DNA of 17,819 nucleotides from an uncultured Oscillospiraceae bacterium (GTDB taxonomy: Bacteria; Bacillota; Clostridia; Oscillospirales; Oscillospiraceae): positions 1 through 17,819 of the forward strand of contig CAJUOA010000071.1 in the NCBI GenBank assembly GCA_910587785.1, given 5' to 3'. The notes under the pieces were generated by a model. It saw only the letters and a list, made by a program, of their open reading frames with translations. It did no database searches and was not told the origin of the DNA. The translations under genes were made by a program, and so were the position numbers. Numbering within the stretch: position 1 is the first letter of the stretch; each line of letters starts with the position of its first letter. Below are positions 1 through 6,662 of this stretch, in pieces.

Positions 1-47
1 GACCACCGAGATCTACACTCTTTCCCTACACGACGCTCTTCCGATCT
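1..47 (+). other. Illumina P5/TruSeq adapter contamination
   Basis: The first 47 bases match, from memory, the Illumina universal adapter (P5 plus read-1 primer site), lacking only its first bases and ending exactly in the canonical GCTCTTCCGATCT. The protein-coding frame of the next gene begins directly at base 48. This is library sequence left on a contig end, not biology. It also shows that the following gene is cut by the end of the assembly rather than by a natural truncation. Confidence 0.97.
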
Positions 48-248
48 GCCGGGTTATGGAATACTTTCCAGGGTGAGGAGCGGTTCGTGGTCTTAACCAC
101 CGCCTCCAATGATACCATCATCAATGTCCATGACCGGATGCCGGTCCTGCTGACGGATGATGAAGTAACACCTTGGCTCTATGATACTGGAATGGCCTCG
201 GCAAAATTGACGGCTCTGCAACCAGCCTTGGAGGGTGCTGCCGTCTGA
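48..248 (+). CDS. SOS response-associated peptidase (SRAP/YedK/HMCES family), C-terminal fragment
   Basis: The open frame runs from the adapter junction to TGA at 246-248 and gives 66 residues. It reads GLWNTFQGEERFVVLT, then TTASNDTIINVHDRMPVLL and PWLYDTG, which is the characteristic end of SRAP proteins. The HDRMP segment carries the conserved active-site histidine. The catalytic Cys2 and the Asn and Glu of the active site lie in the missing N-terminal part, about two thirds of a usual ~220-residue protein. Family members form a DNA-protein crosslink with abasic sites in single-stranded DNA and are often carried on plasmids and integrative elements of Clostridia. The gene is convergent with the DUF5348 gene, and the two stop codons are directly adjacent in the palindrome TGATCA. 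The truncation is an assembly edge. Confidence 0.85.
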   Translation, partial: AGLWNTFQGEERFVVLTTASNDTIINVHDRMPVLLTDDEVTPWLYDTGMASAKLTALQPALEGAAV

Positions 249-470
249 TCACCAGCGGATGCGCACCCTCTGTCCCCACAGTGTCTCGATCTGAACGCCG
301 ACCAGAAACCAGCCGCGGCTGTCCATCTCAATGCGGGTGGGTACCCATTGCTCGTTCTGCCAAATATCCATTGTGGTACCGCAATGAAAACCGCCATAGC
401 AGTCATCGCTGTTGAAACGGATATCGGCGCGGCCGCTTTGTATATCGGGAATTAAAATGCCTTCTCTCAT
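249..470 (-). CDS. DUF5348-like small protein
   Basis: This gene encodes 73 residues, starting MREGILIPDIQSGRADIRF and containing YGGFHCGTTMDIW, WVPTRIEM and GWFLVGV. I recognise this pattern as DUF5348, a small protein family of unknown function common in mobile DNA of Clostridia. The start at 470 is chosen because AGGAG lies eight bases upstream. The frame stays open to 539, but that extension has no ribosome binding site and would run through the promoter at 492-520. The product is rich in aromatic residues and beta-like, with no signal peptide or membrane segment. It converges on the SRAP fragment, a neighbour it is often seen with. Function is unknown; family assignment is from recall of the motif pattern. 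Confidence 0.75.
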   Translation of the reverse strand: MREGILIPDIQSGRADIRFNSDDCYGGFHCGTTMDIWQNEQWVPTRIEMDSRGWFLVGVQIETLWGQRVRIRW

Positions 471-491
471 ATTTGATGCTCCTATCTTAAA

Positions 492-520
492 ATAGTAAGT
501 ACCCCATGCCCACAAGTCAA
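492..520 (-). promoter_or_regulatory. Sigma-A-type promoter of the DUF5348 gene
   Basis: On the minus strand there is a -35 TTGACT (515-520), a 17-base spacer and a -10 TACTAT (492-497), about 20 bases ahead of the start codon at 470. The left arm of the inverted repeat at 501-544 fills the spacer, and the right arm lies just upstream of the -35. A repressor bound there would block this promoter. Confidence 0.65.
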
Positions 521-544
521 ACCTTGGCTTCTTGGGCATGGGGT
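501..544. repeat. Inverted repeat flanking a -35 box
   Basis: The arms ACCCCATGCCCACAAG (501-516) and CTTGGGCATGGGGT (531-544) are complementary apart from a two-base insertion in the left arm. They flank the -35 of the DUF5348 promoter. Either an operator or a hairpin; no U-tract follows, so it is not a convincing terminator. Confidence 0.6.
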
Positions 545-996
545 ATAATCGAGTTCAACTATTCATCCAAATGGTTGGTTTTAAGTACAAAATCAGGCTA
601 TGTCAGAGTCTTTTCAAGTGGTGTAAAAGTGGTGTAATTCACAAAATTCCGATTGCTCCATTATGATGTGATCCCATTGAAAACACTGGGGGTTTTGTTG
701 CTTGCAAAGGGGTGAAATGGATCTCCAATGCTTTGAGGTACATGTGCCCACCTGCCTGTCGTGACAGCCCGCCGTGGACTGCTCTGTTTTCAGCGCCCCT
801 CCCTGCCACGGCAGGGGCACGATATAGCATTTTATTATAGCACATGGCGCTGGAAATTTCAACATAGTATCTAAAGTTCGTTGCATGGGATTCCAGGCAC
901 ATCCGAAACAGACCGGCACACCCCGATCAACATCCAATTTTACGCACGGAAATCAATTTTTCAAGGATGAACGAAACCATTTTTATGGGGATTCAG
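545..996. other. Gene-free AT-rich stretch
   Basis: I find no supported gene on either strand. The short open frames here lack ribosome binding sites and resemble no family I know. The stretch holds the 11-base tandem repeat at 616-637 and a GC-rich palindrome at 795-818 (GCCCC...GGGGC around CTGCC/GGCAG). Composition is more AT-rich than the region after 1.7 kb. It may be remnant or intergenic DNA of the accessory segment carrying SRAP and DUF5348. Confidence 0.5.
616..637. repeat. Perfect 11-bp tandem repeat (two copies)
   Basis: AAGTGGTGTAA occurs twice head to tail at 616-626 and 627-637. Two copies with no associated gene. It could be an iteron-like protein-binding site or a recombination footprint, or it could be chance. 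Confidence 0.55.
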
Positions 997-1042
997 TTGA
1001 CATTTTGCTATCTATCCTGGTATAATCGCACTATTATACCAG
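997..1042 (+). promoter_or_regulatory. Promoter with palindromic operator upstream of the PilZ gene
   Basis: A consensus -35 TTGACA (997-1002), an 18-base spacer and a consensus -10 TATAAT (1021-1026) precede the PilZ gene. The -10 lies in a perfect inverted repeat: CTGGTATAAT (1017-1026), six bases, ATTATACCAG (1033-1042). Its second arm covers the expected transcription start. This is the geometry of a repressor operator, although it could also form a hairpin at the start of the mRNA. Confidence 0.75.
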
Positions 1043-1060
1043 AGGGGAGATGCAAGAGCG

Positions 1061-1399
1061 ATGGGAGAGCGCAGGAGGCTTTGCAGGGCTGCTATAAATG
1101 AACATGCGTGGATATGCAGTTTTGATGAGAATATCTCTCCAGTCAATCTGAAGGACTGCTTGATTGTAGATATCAGTGAGGCGGGCGCATGTATCCAGTG
1201 TTCTGCCTGCTATGAGAGAGGCCAGCCGCTCGCGTTTATTCCGCAGGATCTTATCGACAGCGGCCTTCGTCCGGTGGTTGGCATCGTGATGTGGAGCAGG
1301 CAGTGCTCTGAAACGGACTACCGGCATGGCATCGAGTTTCTCGGCTTGAATACCCATTGTCTGCAAGATTCGGGAGCAGGTGAGCCAGTTATCGGATGA
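1061..1399 (+). CDS. Small PilZ-domain protein (putative c-di-GMP receptor)
   Basis: This 112-residue protein is essentially a single PilZ domain. The N-terminal RxxxR motif (Arg5-Arg6-Leu-Cys-Arg9) and the DISEAG motif (Asp37, Ser39, Gly42; consensus [D/N]xSxxG) are both present. In the family these two motifs wrap around cyclic di-GMP. The later strands VVGIVMW and YRHGIEFLGL fit the PilZ beta-barrel. No second domain, membrane segment or signal peptide is seen, so it is a stand-alone cytoplasmic adaptor. The start at 1061 follows a GGGGAG site at an 11-base spacing. A strong promoter with an embedded palindrome lies just upstream and a terminator hairpin follows at 1461-1491, so it is probably a single-gene unit. 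No cyclase, phosphodiesterase or motility gene is in the window, so its target is unknown. Confidence 0.75.
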   Translation: MGERRRLCRAAINEHAWICSFDENISPVNLKDCLIVDISEAGACIQCSACYERGQPLAFIPQDLIDSGLRPVVGIVMWSRQCSETDYRHGIEFLGLNTHCLQDSGAGEPVIG

Positions 1400-1460
1400 T
1401 AACAGCAACAAATCAGCCGAAACGTAGCTGTTTTCCGCAAAATCTCAGTTTATCGAGGCA

Positions 1461-1491
1461 AAAGGACACCGGAGATTCTCCGATGTCCTTT
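1461..1491 (+). terminator. Terminator hairpin after the PilZ gene
   Basis: The arms AAAGGACA-C-CGGAG (1461-1474) and CTCCG-A-TGTCCTTT (1478-1491) form a 13-bp stem with one C/A mismatch and a 3-base loop. The three T residues are within the stem and no longer U-tract follows. It lies 61 bases after the PilZ stop and ahead of the GH36 promoter. Confidence 0.7.
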
Positions 1492-1524
1492 CGTTATGAT
1501 CCAAGAAAAATTTTCCTTACCCCA

Positions 1525-1553
1525 TTGCGCCATTCTCCGGCGCGGGGTATAAT
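1525..1553 (+). promoter_or_regulatory. Promoter of the GH36-GH2 operon
   Basis: A -35 TTGCGC (1525-1530), a 17-base spacer and a consensus -10 TATAAT (1548-1553) lie 137 bases upstream of the GH36 start. The spacer and -35 contain an imperfect dyad, CCCC...GCGCC and GGCGC...GGGG (1520-1547), that could be an operator for a sugar-responsive repressor. No regulator gene is present nearby. Confidence 0.65.
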
Positions 1554-1591
1554 GGATGCGGTTTCAATTCCCGTCAAGTTCCACAAAACCG

Positions 1592-1659
1592 CCGCCTCAC
1601 AGGCGGGCAAGGTTTGCGCAAAAATTCTCTTTTGGTCCCTTTTCCCGGAAGGAAAAGGG
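1592..1659 (+). promoter_or_regulatory. Structured 5' leader of the GH36 gene with two hairpins
   Basis: Two hairpins can form in the leader. One is CCGCCT/AGGCGG with a 3-base loop (1592-1606). The second is CCCTTTTCC/GGAAAAGGG with a 5-base loop (1637-1659), 17 bases before the ribosome binding site. Neither is followed by a U-tract. The bases between them (TTTGCGCAAAA...GGTCCCTT, 1613-1641) resemble a segment near tyrS at 16311-16347, which suggests a dispersed intergenic repeat rather than a dedicated riboswitch. Confidence 0.45.
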
Positions 1660-1689
1660 CTGTATGCAGAAAAAATGGAGGACGATCTT

Positions 1690-3879
1690 ATGGGCATTTC
1701 ATTCAACGCACAGGAGCGGGTGTTCCGGCTGGAGACCCCCGGCTCCGCGTATCTCATCGCGCTCATCGACGAGGCGGGCTTTTTGGCCCACGCCTACTAC
1801 GGCCGGAGCATCCCGGACGACAACATGCAGTATCTGACACGCTCCCTCTCGGACCAGCCGTTCCGGGAGATGGGGCGTCAGCTGGACTACCTGAACAATC
1901 TCCCCATGGAGTACCCCTGCCGGGGGACGGGGGACTTCCGAGAGGCGTGTCTCGCAGTGGAGACGGATGAGGGATACCGGACGGCGAACCTGACCTACGT
2001 CTCCCACAAGATCTACGGCGGCAAGCCCCCGCTGGAGGGTCTGCCCGCCACCTGCGGCGGGGCGGAGGACTGCGAGACGTTGGAGCTCCTCTGTGAGGAC
2101 AAGGCCCTGGGCCTGCATGTGACCCTGCTCTACACAGCTTTTACAAGGCTGGACGCCATCACCCGCTCCGCCCGCATCGAGAACGCCGGGACCAGCGGCC
2201 TCTCCCTCACCGCCGCACTCTCGGCCTGCCTGGACATGGAGGACCAGGGGTTCGACCTCATCACCCTCCACGGCGGCTGGGGGTGCGAGCGGATGCTCTG
2301 CCGGGAGGCGCTCCGCTGGGGGGAGCAGGGCGTCCGCTCCACGCGGGGCATCTCGTCCCACCAGGAGAACCCGTTCATCGCCCTAGCCCAGCATACCGCC
2401 ACCCAGGACCAGGGACAGGTGTACGCCATGAACTTCGTCTACTCCGGCAACTTCCTCGCCCAGGTGGAATCCAGCCACGAGGGACAGCTCCGGGCGGTGA
2501 TGGGCATCGCGCCGGAGGAATTCCGCTGGTACCTCTCCCCCGGCGGGGCGTTCCAGACGCCGGAGGCGGTGCTGGTCTACTCCCATGAGGGCCTGGGGGC
2601 CATGACCCGGACCTTCCACGACCTCTACCGGAAGCATCTGGTCCGGGGGCCGTGGCGGGACAGGCCCCGCCCCAGCCTGGTCAACAACTGGGAGGCCACC
2701 TATTTTGACTTTGACACGGAAAAGCTCCTGGACATCGCCCGCACTGCCGCGAAGAGCGGCGTAGAGATGCTGGTGCTGGACGACGGCTGGTTCGGCGGCC
2801 GGAAGGACGACCACTCCAGCCTCGGCGACTGGGTGGTGAACGAGGAGAAGCTCCCCGGGAGCCTCAAGCGCCTGGCCGATGAGGTGAACGCCCTGGGGAT
2901 GAAGCTGGGGCTGTGGATGGAGCCGGAGATGGTCTCGCCGGATTCGGACCTCTACCGCGCCCACCCGGATTATGCCCTGCAGATCCCGAGCCGGGACCCT
3001 ATTTTGAGCCGCTGGCAGCTGGTGCTGGACTTCTCCCGCAAGGAGGTCCGGGACTGTGTCTATGACCAGCTCCACAAGGTCCTCTCCTCCGCCAACATCG
3101 AGTACGTCAAGTGGGACATGAACCGGGAGCTGAGCGATGTCTGGTCCAGCGCCCTCCCCGCCGGACGGCAGGGGGAGCTTCGCCACCGCTATGTGCTGGG
3201 CGTCTACGAGCTGCAAGAGCGGCTGCTGCGGGATTTCCCCGGTCTGCTGCTGGAGAACTGCGCCAGCGGCGGGAGCCGCTTTGACCCGGGGATGCTCTAC
3301 TACAGCCCCCAGATCTGGACCAGCGACAATATGGATGTGGTGGAGCGCCTGCGCATCCAGGAGGGCACGGCCATGGTCTACCCCCTCTCCACCATCAGCG
3401 CCCACGTCCCCGCCTGCCCCAGCCACACCAACGGACGCACCACGCCCTTCGAGACAAGGGGGCAGGTTGCTCTGCCGGGATGCTTTGGCTATGAGCTGGA
3501 CCTGACGAAGCTGACGGAGGAGGAGCTGTCCATGATCCCCGGACAGCTGGAGGATTACAAAAAATACGGCCCCGTGTTCCACGACGGGGACTATTACCGC
3601 CTCGCCTCCTACCGCGAGAACGGTGAGTACGACGCCTTCATGTCCGTGACAAAGGACAAGGGCCTCGCGGTGGTGAACTATGTCCAGGTCCTCTCCCGTG
3701 TGCCCCGCAAGCCGCCGGTCCTCCACCTGCGCGGGCTGGATGAGGGCAGGCGCTACCGCTTTACGGAGACCGGCGAGGAGCGCTCCGGCGCGGCGTGGAT
3801 GTACGGCGGACTGCTCCTGCCGCGGATGATGGGCGACTTCCACGGCAAGCTCTTCGTATTGGAAGAGGTGCGTCCATGA
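1690..3879 (+). CDS. GH36 alpha-galactosidase
   Basis: The product is 729 residues, the usual length for bacterial GH36 alpha-galactosidases of the AgaN/RafA type. It hydrolyses terminal alpha-1,6-galactose from melibiose, raffinose-type sugars or galactomannan fragments. An N-terminal beta-sandwich domain is followed by the (beta/alpha)8 barrel with NNWEATYFDF, LDDGWFGGRKDD and KWDMNR. Asp476 in KWDMNR is the expected nucleophile, and Asp546 in TSDNMD the expected acid/base. CASGGSRFDPGM lies between them. A C-terminal beta-domain ends the protein. There is no signal peptide, so the enzyme is cytoplasmic and acts on imported oligosaccharides. The start at 1690 follows GGAGG by seven bases; the open frame extends to 1396, but that part crosses a terminator and a promoter. 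The stop overlaps the start of the GH2 gene as ATGA, indicating translational coupling. Confidence 0.95.
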   Translation: MGISFNAQERVFRLETPGSAYLIALIDEAGFLAHAYYGRSIPDDNMQYLTRSLSDQPFREMGRQLDYLNNLPMEYPCRGTGDFREACLAVETDEGYRTANLTYVSHKIYGGKPPLEGLPATCGGAEDCETLELLCEDKALGLHVTLLYTAFTRLDAITRSARIENAGTSGLSLTAALSACLDMEDQGFDLITLHGGWGCERMLCREALRWGEQGVRSTRGISSHQENPFIALAQHTATQDQGQVYAMNFVYSGNFLAQVESSHEGQLRAVMGIAPEEFRWYLSPGGAFQTPEAVLVYSHEGLGAMTRTFHDLYRKHLVRGPWRDRPRPSLVNNWEATYFDFDTEKLLDIARTAAKSGVEMLVLDDGWFGGRKDDHSSLGDWVVNEEKLPGSLKRLADEVNALGMKLGLWMEPEMVSPDSDLYRAHPDYALQIPSRDPILSRWQLVLDFSRKEVRDCVYDQLHKVLSSANIEYVKWDMNRELSDVWSSALPAGRQGELRHRYVLGVYELQERLLRDFPGLLLENCASGGSRFDPGMLYYSPQIWTSDNMDVVERLRIQEGTAMVYPLSTISAHVPACPSHTNGRTTPFETRGQVALPGCFGYELDLTKLTEEELSMIPGQLEDYKKYGPVFHDGDYYRLASYRENGEYDAFMSVTKDKGLAVVNYVQVLSRVPRKPPVLHLRGLDEGRRYRFTETGEERSGAAWMYGGLLLPRMMGDFHGKLFVLEEVRP

Positions 3880-5578
3880 GCGTCCCGAGGCCGGAATACC
3901 CACGCCCCCAGTTCGTGCGGGAGGCTTGGCTGAACCTCAACGGCCCGTGGGATTTCTCCTTTGACGAGCCCGGCTTCGACCGGACCATTACGGTGCCCTT
4001 CGCCTATCAGGCGGCGCTCTCCGGCATCGGCACGGACGAGCGGCACGACCGGGTATGGTACCGCCGCGCCTTCGCCCTGCCGGAGGACTGGGCGGGAAAA
4101 CGGGTCCTGCTCCACTTCGGCGCGGTGGACTACACCTGCAAGGTGTGGGTCAACGGCGCGCTTGCGGGAGGCCACACCGGCGGACACGCCGGGTTCTCCC
4201 TGGATGTCACCGAGGCCCTCCGGCCCGGCGAAAACGTCCTCACCGTCCTGGCGGAGGACGACCACGCCGACCGGGAGATGCCCCGGGGCAAGCAGTACTG
4301 GGGCGAGAAGCCCAGGAGCATCTTCTACACCCCCACCAGCGGCATCTGGCAGACGGTCTGGCTGGAGCCCGTCTCGGAGGACCGGCTCCTCAGCGTGCGG
4401 GTGACGCCGGACCTTGCCGGACGGCAGGTGTTTTTCGACTATGAGCTGAGCCGTCCCGGCCTGGTGCTGACAGCGGCGGCGGCGTGCCCGGATGGAGCGG
4501 CCGTCTCCGCCCGGTCGGACGGGGAGGCCGGGGCCGGCTGGTCCTCTCCCTGGACCGGGATGGGCTGGACGGCGGCGCCTTTGCGGACCAATACGCCTGG
4601 AGCCCGGAGCACCCGGCGCTTTTTCGGACCGTCTACGAGGTCCGGGCTGAGGCGGAGGTGACGGACCGCGTCAGCGGGTATTTCGGCCTGCGGAGCATTG
4701 CCGTTGCGGACGGAAAAATCCTCCTCAACGGCAGGCCGTACTATCAAAAGCTGCTCCTGGACCAGGGCTATTGGCCCGACGGCCTGCTCACCGCGCCAAC
4801 GGATGCGGCCTTCGTCACGGACATCGAGGCCTGCAAAGCCATGGGCTTCAACGGCGTGCGCAAGCACCAGAAGGTGGAGGACCCCCGTTTCCTCTACCAC
4901 GCGGACCGGCTGGGACTGCTGGTCTGGGGCGAGATGGCCAACGCATATGTGTTCTCCGGCCGGTACGTGCGGCGGTTCACGGCGGAGTGGATGGAGGTCC
5001 TGGAGCGGGACTACAACCACCCCTGCATCGTGGCCTGGACGCCCCTCAACGAATCCTGGGGCGTCAATGAGATCAGCAGCGACCCCCGGCAGCTCCACCA
5101 CTGCAAGGCCCTGGTGGAGCTGACCAAGAGCCTGGACGCCACCCGGCTGGTGATGAGCAACGACGGCTGGGAGCAGACCATCCCGGATGTGCTGGGCATC
5201 CACGACTATGAGGCAAAGGCGGATGTTCTGCGGCAGCGGTACGCCTCTCTGGAGAGCATCCTGGCCTTCCGGCCTGCGGATCGGGCGGTCTTTGCGCCCG
5301 GGTGCCGCTACGCGGGACAGCCGGTGATGGTCACGGAGTGCGGGGGCATCTCCTTCCGGTCCCAGGGCGGCGCCTGGGGGTACACCGACACCAAAACGCC
5401 GGAGGAGTTTCTGGAGACCTACCGGCAGGTGGTCGCCTCCCTGCTGTCGTCGGAGCTGGTGCAGGGATTTTGCTACACCCAGCTGACCGATGTCCAGCAG
5501 GAGCAGAACGGGCTTCTGACCTTTGACCGGAGGCCAAAATTCGATTTTGCGGCCATCCGGGAGATCAACGAGGGATAG
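3876..5578 (+). pseudogene. GH2 beta-galactosidase/beta-glucuronidase-type glycosidase, frameshifted
   Basis: Two overlapping frames together give one GH2 protein of about 567 residues. The N-terminal sugar-binding domain (LNLNGPWDFSFDEPG, WYRRAF, VWVNGALAGGHTGGH, SIFYTPTSGIWQTVWLE) is in the frame starting at 3876. The Ig-like domain end and the catalytic barrel (FNGVRKHQK, NHPCIVAWTPLNESWG, VMVTECGGIS) are in the -1 frame. The switch falls at about 4520-4540, next to the G run at 4530-4533. One extra G there would restore a continuous reading through EAGGRLVLSLDRDG. With that correction, Glu393 (in NES) is the acid/base and Glu488 (in TECGG) the nucleophile, so the catalytic residues are intact. 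It lacks the large C-terminal domains of LacZ. No signal peptide is seen; the gene is coupled to GH36 by ATGA. It is either a recent inactivating deletion or a sequence error. Confidence 0.85.
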
Positions 5579-5579
5579 A

Positions 5580-5600
5580 CTCCGCCCCGCCGGGGCGGAG
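5580..5600 (+). terminator. Hairpin after the GH2 gene
   Basis: A perfect 9-bp stem, CTCCGCCCC (5580-5588) and GGGGCGGAG (5592-5600), with a 3-base loop starts one base after the GH2 stop. It has no U-tract of its own, so it probably acts with the next hairpin as a 3' end or stabiliser for the plus-strand mRNA. Confidence 0.6.
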
Positions 5601-5611
5601 AGGGATACAAA

Positions 5612-5641
5612 AAGGCGGCGCAGTTTCGACTGCGCCGCCTT
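5612..5641 (-). terminator. Intrinsic terminator of the EamA gene, possibly bidirectional
   Basis: A perfect 12-bp stem, AAGGCGGCGCAG (5612-5623) and CTGCGCCGCCTT (5630-5641), with a 6-base loop lies between the convergent GH2 and EamA genes. On the minus strand it is followed by a run of five T, the classical intrinsic form. On the plus strand only two T follow. Confidence 0.85.
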
Positions 5642-5657
5642 GCGTACTATAGGGAGA

Positions 5658-6566
5658 TCAGGCGTCGAACACGCCCAGGATCACGATGCCGATGACCACC
5701 AGGAGCACCATGGTGTAGTGCTTCCAGGAGAGCTTCTCCTTCAGGAAGACGCGGCTCCAGAGCACGGAGGCCGCGCAGTAGGCGGAGATGATGGGCGCCG
5801 CCAGGGCCACATGGGCCTGGTCCGCGATGGCGTAGATGTAGGCGAACTGCCCCGCCGTCTCGAAGATGGCGCCGGTGTACTTGGGGAGCTCCGCTCTGGG
5901 GAGCAGGCGGTCCTTCTTGACGATGAGCACGTAGATGAGGCAGAACACCGCCGCGCACAGGAACGTCAGCTCATAGGCCACGTTGGCGCTGTCCTCGTCC
6001 AGGCGCTCGAGTACCCGGCTGTCGGCGAAGGTGCCCAGGGCGTCCAGCAGGCAGTAGGCCACCGGCAGGGCCAGGGCAAGAAAGCTCTTGGAATATTTGT
6101 AGTTGGAGGCCTCCTGCCGGGCGGCGCGAAGGTCCTCGTCCTCCCGCGCCTCCACCACGCCCAGGCCGATGACGCCCGCGCATACCAGGGCCACCGCCGC
6201 CAGCTGGGCGGGATGGACACTGCCGATGCCGTCGGTGGCAAGGCACAAGAGCGCCACCAGCGCGCCGGAGGAGTTGCAGATGGGCGAGGAGATGCTCAGC
6301 TCGATGTACCGCAGGCCGATGTAGCCCAGGGCCATGGAGAAAATGTAGAGCAGGGACACCGGGAGGTAGATGAGGATGATGGACAAACTGATCTCCGTGC
6401 CGCTCACAAAGACCTCGTAGGCCGCGTGGAGCCCCATGACCACGCCTACGGCGATGACCATCTTCAGATGGCTGTATTTGTCCTTGGGGTCCCGGCAGCC
6501 AATCTTTGAGAACAGATCACTGCCGCTCCAGCACAGGAGGGTGATGAGTGCAAGCCAAAACCACAT
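5658..6566 (-). CDS. EamA/DMT-superfamily transporter
   Basis: This 302-residue integral membrane protein has about ten hydrophobic segments, typical in length and pattern for the EamA family of the drug/metabolite transporter superfamily. It begins MWFWLALITLLCWSGSDLFSKIG, with a hallmark EamA first helix. A hydrophilic loop rich in charged residues (around EAREDEDLRAARQEASNYKY) separates the two five-helix halves, and the end (LSWKHYTMVLLVVIGIVILGV) is the usual last helix. Family members export amino acids or other small metabolites; the substrate cannot be read from the sequence. AAGGAG precedes the start. It lies 96 bases downstream of a PLP-dependent enzyme in the same orientation, with an inverted repeat between them, and ends at a strong terminator. 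It may export a product or substrate of that enzyme. Confidence 0.85.
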   Translation of the reverse strand: MWFWLALITLLCWSGSDLFSKIGCRDPKDKYSHLKMVIAVGVVMGLHAAYEVFVSGTEISLSIILIYLPVSLLYIFSMALGYIGLRYIELSISSPICNSSGALVALLCLATDGIGSVHPAQLAAVALVCAGVIGLGVVEAREDEDLRAARQEASNYKYSKSFLALALPVAYCLLDALGTFADSRVLERLDEDSANVAYELTFLCAAVFCLIYVLIVKKDRLLPRAELPKYTGAIFETAGQFAYIYAIADQAHVALAAPIISAYCAASVLWSRVFLKEKLSWKHYTMVLLVVIGIVILGVFDA

Positions 6567-6584
6567 GGGTCGGTCTCTCCTTTT

Positions 6585-6617
6585 CTTGTTTGATGGTTGG
6601 GGATGGGGTCAAACAAG
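6585..6617. repeat. Perfect 9-bp inverted repeat upstream of the EamA gene
   Basis: CTTGTTTGA (6585-6593) and TCAAACAAG (6609-6617) are separated by 15 bases and sit directly upstream of the EamA ribosome binding site. It could be an operator, a processing hairpin between the two genes, or a translation control hairpin. Confidence 0.6.
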
Positions 6618-6662
6618 CCGGAGGCGGCCTTTTCCGGTAGTATCGGTTGGGGTGGATATGGG

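Noticed and set aside
501..544. CRISPR-like repeat or transposon end at the inverted repeat
   Set aside because: Only one copy exists, there are no spacers, target-site duplications or transposase, and its position around a -35 box favours an operator.
614..937. 107-residue minus-strand open frame in the gene-free stretch
   Set aside because: No ribosome binding site, no recognisable motif, and it runs through the tandem repeat and GC palindrome.
1592..1659. Metabolite riboswitch in the GH36 leader
   Set aside because: The hairpins fit no riboswitch class I know, there is no terminator or conserved core, and the sequence resembles another intergenic copy.
1396..1689. N-terminal extension of the GH36 protein
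   Set aside because: The frame is open, but it crosses a terminator hairpin and the GH36 promoter, and has no ribosome binding site or family-like sequence. The start at 1690 has GGAGG and gives the usual family length.
2383..3903. 506-residue open frame antisense to the alpha-galactosidase
   Set aside because: It is a low-complexity shadow rich in Val, Leu, Gly and His produced by high-GC codon use on the opposite strand, and it matches no family.
4484..4545. Programmed -1 ribosomal frameshifting joining the two GH2 frames
   Set aside because: No X-XXY-YYZ slippery heptamer is seen in the overlap, no Shine-Dalgarno-type stimulator is obvious, and GH2 enzymes are not known to use this. A lost base in the G run explains it more simply.
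5523..6509. 328-residue open frame antisense to the EamA transporter
   Set aside because: It overlaps a clearly coding minus-strand gene and crosses the terminator at 5612-5641; composition is that of a shadow frame.
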